Part shown: piece after piece, positions 56,946-64,000 of the stretch | Layout of the letters: each line of letters starts with the position of its first letter | Numbering within the stretch: position 1 is the stretch's first letter | Source of the DNA: Gavia stellata | Lineage: Eukaryota; Chordata; Aves; Gaviiformes; Gaviidae | Reading direction: 5' to 3' | Length of the DNA stretch: 64,000 bases | Assembly (NCBI RefSeq): GCF_030936135.1 | Contig: NC_082596.1 | Location: 16,282,155 to 16,346,154, forward strand | Program-made: the position numbers and the translations under genes | The notes under the pieces: model-generated | The model's input: only the letters and a program-made list of their open reading frames with translations | Database searches by the model: none | What the model was told of the DNA's origin: nothing

Positions 56946-59900
56946 CTAACGTAGGTGGTCTAGTCTTGTTCTTTGCAAGAAATGTTAGAAATCACAGGGT
57001 AAAAAATGCCTCCTAAACCTCTTATTTACAATGTGCTTTTTCTTTCAGGAGATACAAACCTTTGTAAGGCTTTATGTACTAAGTTTTTGACTATCCTGAG
57101 AAAAAGATGGGAAGATGAGTGCAATACATCACATTCGGTTGTCTTCACTTCCTATTGTGGAAATTTCAACAGTGTAATTTGGATAGAGATTCCATCGTGT
57201 TCTCTCCACTCAAGTAGCCTAAAGAAAACTTGTGCTCACAGTAGTAGTGGTCATGTGCAGAGGATATTTCTGTCCTTTTTTTTTTGTAGGGGTGTTTGGC
57301 GTTCTATATGGCTATAGTTAAGTAGCCTTTTCATATTTCTACTTTTTTGGAGAGATTAGCATTTATCTGATCACTCAAACTTGTGATGATTATGATTACA
57401 AAGAGGTCTATGAATAATCTTAAATACCTTCTGGAGTTCTTAGAAACAGTAATTGTAAATTTTGTCCTGCATGTCCATTTGCAATAATCACAGAAGAACA
57501 AATGTTGCTTTTAATGCAAGAAGTGGAAAAACCCTGTGACTGGCTTTCTGCAGCTTGGTTTGCAGTAGTCTTTTGGATGTAAGTAGAGCTCACACCTTCT
57601 TAAAGCTGTTTCTCCATTTGGAGTACTGTAAGCTTTTTTACCTTGGGTAAATTGAATTTTTAGAATGTGGCTGAGCTTATTCAAATAGTCTCTTTACTCT
57701 GCTCAGCTATATACTTGCATGGGGTCCTTAAGAACTTAATTAGTCAAGAGAGCTGTCTTTCTTAAGTTTAGTAAAATCGCCAGCAACTTTGGAAGTATAG
57801 GTGGAAGAACTTAAGTATGAACATGGACGTCATATAAGTTTTAATTCTCCGGGGAACTAGACTAGTAATGCCATTGGCTCAGTGTCTTGTACCATTGGAA
57901 CCTGTGTATCTGATGCGGTCACCTCAAGCTGTTTTGTAGTTGTGTTTTAAGAGATACAGGATTAAGATCACCTTATGATCATCTTTTGCCATTTGAGAAC
58001 ATGACAGAACTCAGTCATGAAGACTAAAAATTACTTTTTTTTATTATTAGTTCTGGGACTTCCGCATACTCTCACCTGCCTGGTGGTAAATCAGGGCAGC
58101 TAGTTCCAGATGTACCAGCTGCATTCACAGTTGATTGCAACTCTGTTTGTCACTTAGAGATTGGAAGAGGTATGGTTGTGACCAGACATCTAGGATGTCT
58201 TGTCCCTTGTAGATAATAAAATTTTGTCTCTGTTCACCTTTTCATTGAATGAAAGAATATATAATGTGCTTTTTCTAAGCTTCACATATGGAGGAGAAAG
58301 CTCTGGGGTGTGTGTGTGAGGGATACATGGAAGGAAAGAATACCCCTTTTTCCTGCTGAATGGAAAAGTAGCAAGAGATACAAGTGTTGTAATGTGTAGC
58401 TTTTACTACACTTGCTGGAGGTCCTTCTGATTTTTTTGTGTAGATAGTGGAGTCCAGGTATGTAACAGAACCATGTTACAGCTTGAACACGTACATATTT
58501 CTGACCAAATTCATGGGTCTAGTTTAGACTAGCTTGTGCAGGACTTTGTGAGCCACTTCTTCAATGCTTATAAGCTTGCTAGATTTTCATTTTCACAGTT
58601 GAGAGAACTCAAAAGCCACTCTCAGGATCTTCCCCCAAAGGGGTAATAATTATTGCACACTGTCGGAAATAAATGTGAAGCAGTGCCGTAATTTGCTTAC
58701 CTTTCTCTTTTTTTGCAAGACGTGTTAGTGGACTTTTGTTTGTTTTATTTCTAGAAATTCTTTAGTGGGGGTGAACTTTTTGGAATTCAGCTGCTGAAAT
58801 AATCAGATTTGGTTCACTGACCTTATATTCTTTTTCTTCAGTAAGGTAAGGTACAATAAATTTCAAACAGAAAGCTGATGGATTTTAGAACATTAGCAGT
58901 AGTTATTCATCTGAATGGAAAGAAATTTTCAGGTTAGCTGAATAGACGTGGCAGTTTCACCTACCTGTGCAGCCAAGTGACCTTCTGTGTTAATCTGCAA
59001 ATAAAGATACTTGTGCCTTGTTTCTTGCAAGAAAGCAAGGAAGGTTTAGGTTGCTGAATGATTGCATTTAGTGATGTCAAAATGAAGAATAAAATCCATA
59101 AATTTGCTGTGAACTTTTACAAGGCTGTTGTACCTACACTTATTCGTCTGAGTAGTCTGAATTTGTGAAGTCTGAGTAGTCTGAATTTGTGAAGTTGGGT
59201 ATAAGTATTAAGATCAGTTTTGCAGAAACAAGGAAAATTAAGTCTGAAGTTCAAACTTCAATTGCATACCTAAAACTTTTGTAGCTGTCTCTAAAAATCA
59301 CATATCTTCTGGGAGTGTGGTTGGTGATGCTGTATTGTTGATTTATACAGATAGCTATATTGAAAATAACCTTTTTATGGAATCATATGAACAACTGTTT
59401 CAGGTTTTTTCATATCTTGGTGTTTGTTTCCTTAAAGCTAATAAACATCATCTTTCCTCTTTTTCATTCTTTGTCCTGTACTTATTTGGGATCTGCATTA
59501 CACCATGGAGATAATGTAACAAAAAAAAAAATAATTCTGTTTTTGTTCGGTGTTATGGCTGTGTCATGAAACAGTACTCTGTTGTACAGGGTTTCAGATA
59601 TAAACCCACTTGTGGAATATTGCTGTTTTCTTCAGAATGCTGTTATTTTCTTGTCTTCTAGTGGAAAATTTGAAATGAGAGGGGGTGAAAAGGAAATGCT
59701 GTGTTAATTTTGTGCTTATTGGATTAATGATAAAGGTACTTGGATTTCTTGCATCTGCAATTCTAAATAAGAGCCATTAGAATAATAGAAGAGAGTGTAA
59801 TGAGCAAACCTGATTAGTTGCATTTCCTGGTATTTATTACCTCTTAAATTGTAAGTTTTTTTCTGAAATTACTGTTCTACTGATGCATTTTTTTATTTGG

Positions 59901-62900
59901 CCTTTTTTACATATGTGCTAGGCTCTAGCCTTTAACTGTATGAGCGTCAGCTGTTTGCTCTATAGTACCTTTGCATCCTTTCTCTCACACAACAAAGTGA
60001 GTAAATGAGGCAAAGAGGACAGAGAAACTCTGGTACTAAAGTAACTGTGCTGTAACCATGAGAGCAGATGGAGTAAGTTAGTTTGTTGTAGTTAAAAAGT
60101 CTTGTCTTCCAGTTTGCTGCATTATTACAATGTAAGTTTGCAGGGCAACCTTGTTTCATGTTTGTGGTAACTCTTCAGCATTTGCTTTTCCAATATTAGT
60201 GTAGTTTTCAGCAAAGTAATCATATGTATGATAACATTATTTAGGCTCAGTATTACAGTGCTTTACTGGAGGTAGCAGGTTGATGGCTGTTTGTGAGACT
60301 TCGGTTGTTTTTCTTCATTTACAGGCTGGTTTTCCATTGTTACGTAGCTTCATCTTGTAAACTTGTACTCTTGGGTAAGCTTATTCCTGGGATACACAAA
60401 AGTTTAATTTTGTATAAGGAAGCAGCATGCAGTTTCTCCAGTTTTTGAATTGTCTACTGTTGGAAGTACCAGGAAATGGTGTAGTCCTAATAAGAGATTC
60501 TGAATTTCCATCAAAGCTTGGAGACTTTTCTAGAATGCTTTTGTAGTGAAACTTCTAACCCTACTCAACTGTCTAAGATTGTACTTAGCAAAGGGCTCCT
60601 CTGCATATTTCTGCAGTTCTTGCCATTTTAGTGGTGATACCAGGCAAGACATAAAACTGTAAAAGCAGAGATGAATTTGTCTATCACTCGGAAACGTAAG
60701 ATCAGATCGGATGAGTAACGTTTTTACCGGATGAGTGCGAAAGCTTATGTAATATGGAAATTGAACTAATATTCAAAAACAGTTACTCCATGTGGTGGGC
60801 TGTGGGTCCTGTCTGACCACTAGCATGCAGATAATGGATATATGGAAACTTCTTCTGGGAAAATAACAGCTGTGGGTTGGGAGATGGGGATCTTTTAGCA
60901 AGGCAAGTGTGCTGGCTGCTAGGCCAAATAAGTGGTTTTTATTAATCAAGTTTGCCTTCACAGTAGTCACAAGGAAGTTTGTTGTTATTGGGAAGCTGTT
61001 TCATTCTTTGCAAATCCTCTGCATGAGGATATTATAGGAAGGAGAGTAAAAGTAAAGGAAAATAATTCCTTATTTGACTAAATTCTTAAGCACCAATATA
61101 TTTTTTTTTTCTTTTTTAAATCCTAACCTCTTGAATTTATGTGTGCATTCAGAAAATTGTATCCAGTAATGCTTTTGGAGAACACAGTGTTGACAGGCTG
61201 AATAAGGTTTTCTTACACATTACTCTTGCACAAGAATATAACTGCAGCCTTAAGAACATGCTAAAGTATTAATATGCACGTTGCTCTTTTTATTTCATTA
61301 ATGGGAATGATGTTTCCTTTTTTATTAAACCACTGTATATGAATTCTTTTTACACTTATGCCCATCGCACAGAGATTTTACATATTGTAGAAAGTAGCAA
61401 AAAGTTATGTGTGCTTCTCAAAACAGCTATAGGTTTCTAGTCCTTTATCTTCATAGCTGCTAATGTGGAAAACCTTAATACTAGTAACAAATTGCCATTC
61501 TGTAGTTAATGGATATTGCTAGAGCTTTCAACAGAAGCCTTTATGGATAGCAATGGGTGAGGCATACCTGAATCTTTAGGCCATCAAACTCTGAGATGAG
61601 GGTTAGAGGCCAAGATTATCTTCTAATGCCAGGTAATATTTGTCTGAGCTGCTTAATTCTATGAAGTCTTTGAATATATATTTAGGTGCATGTTTTAAAG
61701 TTTGTGTAGAACTTAAGCTAAACCTTAAGATATCCTTGTCAATTTATTTAAATTAAATATAAACATACATTCACCAAAACATAAATATGTCAAGAAAATG
61801 GTTAGAAATTGTAGGCCTGTCTGCACTTCTATTTGCACCAGTGTGGCTATAGTGTGGATGTTTCTCTGGTGTTAGATATGACTGATTTACTTAAAAGATT
61901 GTTAGTGTAAGCTTCATTACATCATCCTTGATCCAGTGGTGATGTAGTGTGCCTAATGATTTGTATTCTCATCTATGGTATGTAGAGGGTTTTTTATTAC
62001 TTTTTTTAACATAGATAAAAGCTTGTGAGTCTACCTTTTTAAAACAATTACCAGTCATTTTTGTCCTAAACGTATGTGATATCATATCCCCAGCTGTTGA
62101 TAGGGAAGGCCTAGTTAGCTTCTTGTGTGAGAAGCTCTTTAGGATGGTTTGTCTGATCATAGTAAATAAAACAAAATGATATTGTGTTTATTGAAAATCA
62201 GTTTTTGATACTTATCTTGTACGTGTTCTTTTAAGCACTTTTTTGTTTTTAAATGATAGATTTTGACCATCTTGGGAGGAAAACAATCTATTTCTGTAGT
62301 ATGTGAGTACCTCTCATCTAAAGTTGGTAATAACAGTGAAGCCTATATTGAACTGCCTAAAAACCTTTGACGTTTTCTCAAGTTGTGAAGATTGTGCTTT
62401 TCCTAGCTTTTCTTATGGTTTCTTCCCCTATCCTTTACCCTTTTTGAAGACTTGGCAAAAATGCCCAGACTGTGTGTTCTGCTTACTGTTCGCAGTACAG
62501 TTTCTTGACATTGCAGAGCTGTAGAATGGGATTTTAGGATATAACGTCCTTCAGGCTGTATTATGTTTTATGTGTCCTCCAAAAGAGTTTGAATGGAATT
62601 TTAAGTTGAAGTTTAATTTCTTTGACTTTTCCTTGTCCTGTTTCCCTAAAAACTTAGATCAGATTAAGCTGACACTGAGAGTTAGTGTGTGAATTGAATA
62701 CTAGCTTGATGTGCTCCTGGATACCTTGAACCACGGAGAAGACATAAGCATTTTGTATTATTTGGGTGATATCTATATACTTTTGATTAATCTTCAGGGA
62801 CAATGAGTTGCATGGGTATAACCCAGAGGGGAACTTCTGACACACAGTCCGTGCTTACATGCAGAAGAGAAAGCATTGATGTGTATTAGCAATTTGAAAG

Positions 62901-64000
62901 GGGAAGAACCTCCTTGGAATATAAGACTTCACTGGCACTTCACTAAGCCTGAAAAATGGGAAGTTCTGAGACATCACACTGCATTGGCTTTCTCACCCCT
63001 TCTTCCCCCGTCTGGCTTCAGCAGGACAGTTTATAGCACTCTGTGGAAAATGTCCCACAGTGTCTGACTTACTGGATTTTATGAGTTAGCTTTGTCTGTT
63101 ACCAGAGTAATAGTGGTACAAATCAAAGTTGTAGAGAGTTGAATGAACTGTGCCAAGAATATTACCTGGTTTCTGTGTTCTTTATGCCTCTTTTTACCTT
63201 GGCATGTTTCTATTTAAAGCAAAATTAAAAAGATCCATTTGTTGGTTTTTCTTTTTTTGTTGTTTTGCTAACCTAGGGTTCCTTCAGTTCTGGGTCTATG
63301 AGTGGTTTCTTCTAGCATGGAAGACTTTTTTTAATTTTTTCTTAAATTATAAACTCTTGTTCTTTCTATTGATTTCATTCTTAAATATAGACACTATCCT
63401 TTTGAGATTTCTTAACCTGAAACAGGTAAAGTTCCCACATCGTGGTGGTCTGAGGATTAAAATTTCAGTGTGTCTTGTTAATGGATAGCAGGTATACTTG
63501 CTAACAGAGCACAAAATAAATGATTTGTAGGAGTCCATTGGTGCACCCAGCATGTACTAAGTGTCATGGTAAGCATACTCTAGTGAGGCATTTAAAATTA
63601 GAACATCTGGTATCAATTCATACCGTGAAACTAGTGTGCTGACAAAAGGAGTTAATCTAAATGTGGAGGTGGTATAAGTGTGTTGAGCAGTGTTACACTT
63701 CAAGACTTGAAAGGGAAAATATTATTTCAAAACAGCCTTTTTTTGCTGTGTGCAAAGAGAAGTAATGTGTTGCCCTTTATACTACTGTCATTAACAGTTA
63801 AACTTCTCATTATTTTTTTGTTCCTGTTATGTCTGTATCAAACTGGTCTCTTGCCTTGTAATTATGTATGCATAGATGTTGAAACCAGTAAGTCATGCTC
63901 TTGTGATACCTGTTTGGCTGTGTTAATACTAAGGAAGAGAATATTTCCACCAAATATCTTTCAAATAATTTACTACATTTTAGTGATTAAAATGTTATTT
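56946..64000 (+). other. EIF3H: EIF3H intron 1, distal part
   Basis: AT-rich intron to the window end. It holds a perfect 24-base tandem duplication at 59147-59194. No exon encoding the eIF3h MPN domain, and no RNA gene, recognised. Confidence 0.75.
59147..59194 (+). repeat. Perfect 24-base tandem duplication
   Basis: The 24-base unit TCTGAGTAGTCTGAATTTGT plus GAAG occurs twice head to tail with no mismatch. Flanks do not continue the repeat. Confidence 0.95.

Noticed and set aside
52319..64000. Search for EIF3H exon 2
   Set aside because: No frame resembling VVLKIIKHYQEE with a suitable acceptor was seen, so the exon is placed beyond the window.

Overview
The window is vertebrate nuclear DNA from a bird. 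It holds intron-split orthologues of three conserved genes, CR1 LINE fragments ending in the (ATTCTRTG)-type 3' tail, and two LTRs of types common in bird genomes. The species cannot be named from this window. The LTR types suggest a non-galliform bird, but that is inference.

Layout. 1-9.7 kb: 3' half of RAD21 on the + strand, with six coding exons (787-8054) and a 1.6 kb 3'UTR. 9.7-36.6 kb: a long intergenic stretch with no gene I can support. It contains a 5'-truncated, broken CR1 LINE (29.6-31.3 kb) followed by an older L3/CR1-like fragment, two short CR1 tails, and homeobox-motif-rich AT stretches that look like possible regulatory elements. 36.6-40.4 kb: complete UTP23 on the - strand (three coding exons, 249 codons), starting in a CpG island. 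40.7-52 kb: intergenic, with two - strand CR1 3' fragments (45.4 and 47.8 kb). 52.1-64 kb: CpG-island promoter and first coding exon of EIF3H on the + strand (40 codons), then intron 1 running off the end. That intron carries a 1.2 kb solo ERV LTR (55.8-56.9 kb).

The order RAD21(+)-UTP23(-)-EIF3H(+) is the mirror image of human 8q24.11, so this is ordinary conserved synteny. RAD21 is the cohesin kleisin, UTP23 acts in 18S rRNA maturation, and EIF3H is a translation-initiation subunit. UTP23 and EIF3H both have CpG/ETS/NRF1-type housekeeping promoters, and EIF3H has a TOP-like start. I see no operon-like or defence-like system, no CRISPR array, and no tRNA or rRNA gene. The observations most worth checking are a consensus-grade CTCF motif inside the cohesin gene, a UTP23 stop codon embedded in a poly(A) signal, an in-frame upstream ATG at EIF3H, and an LTR whose internal repeats keep antisense reading frames open.
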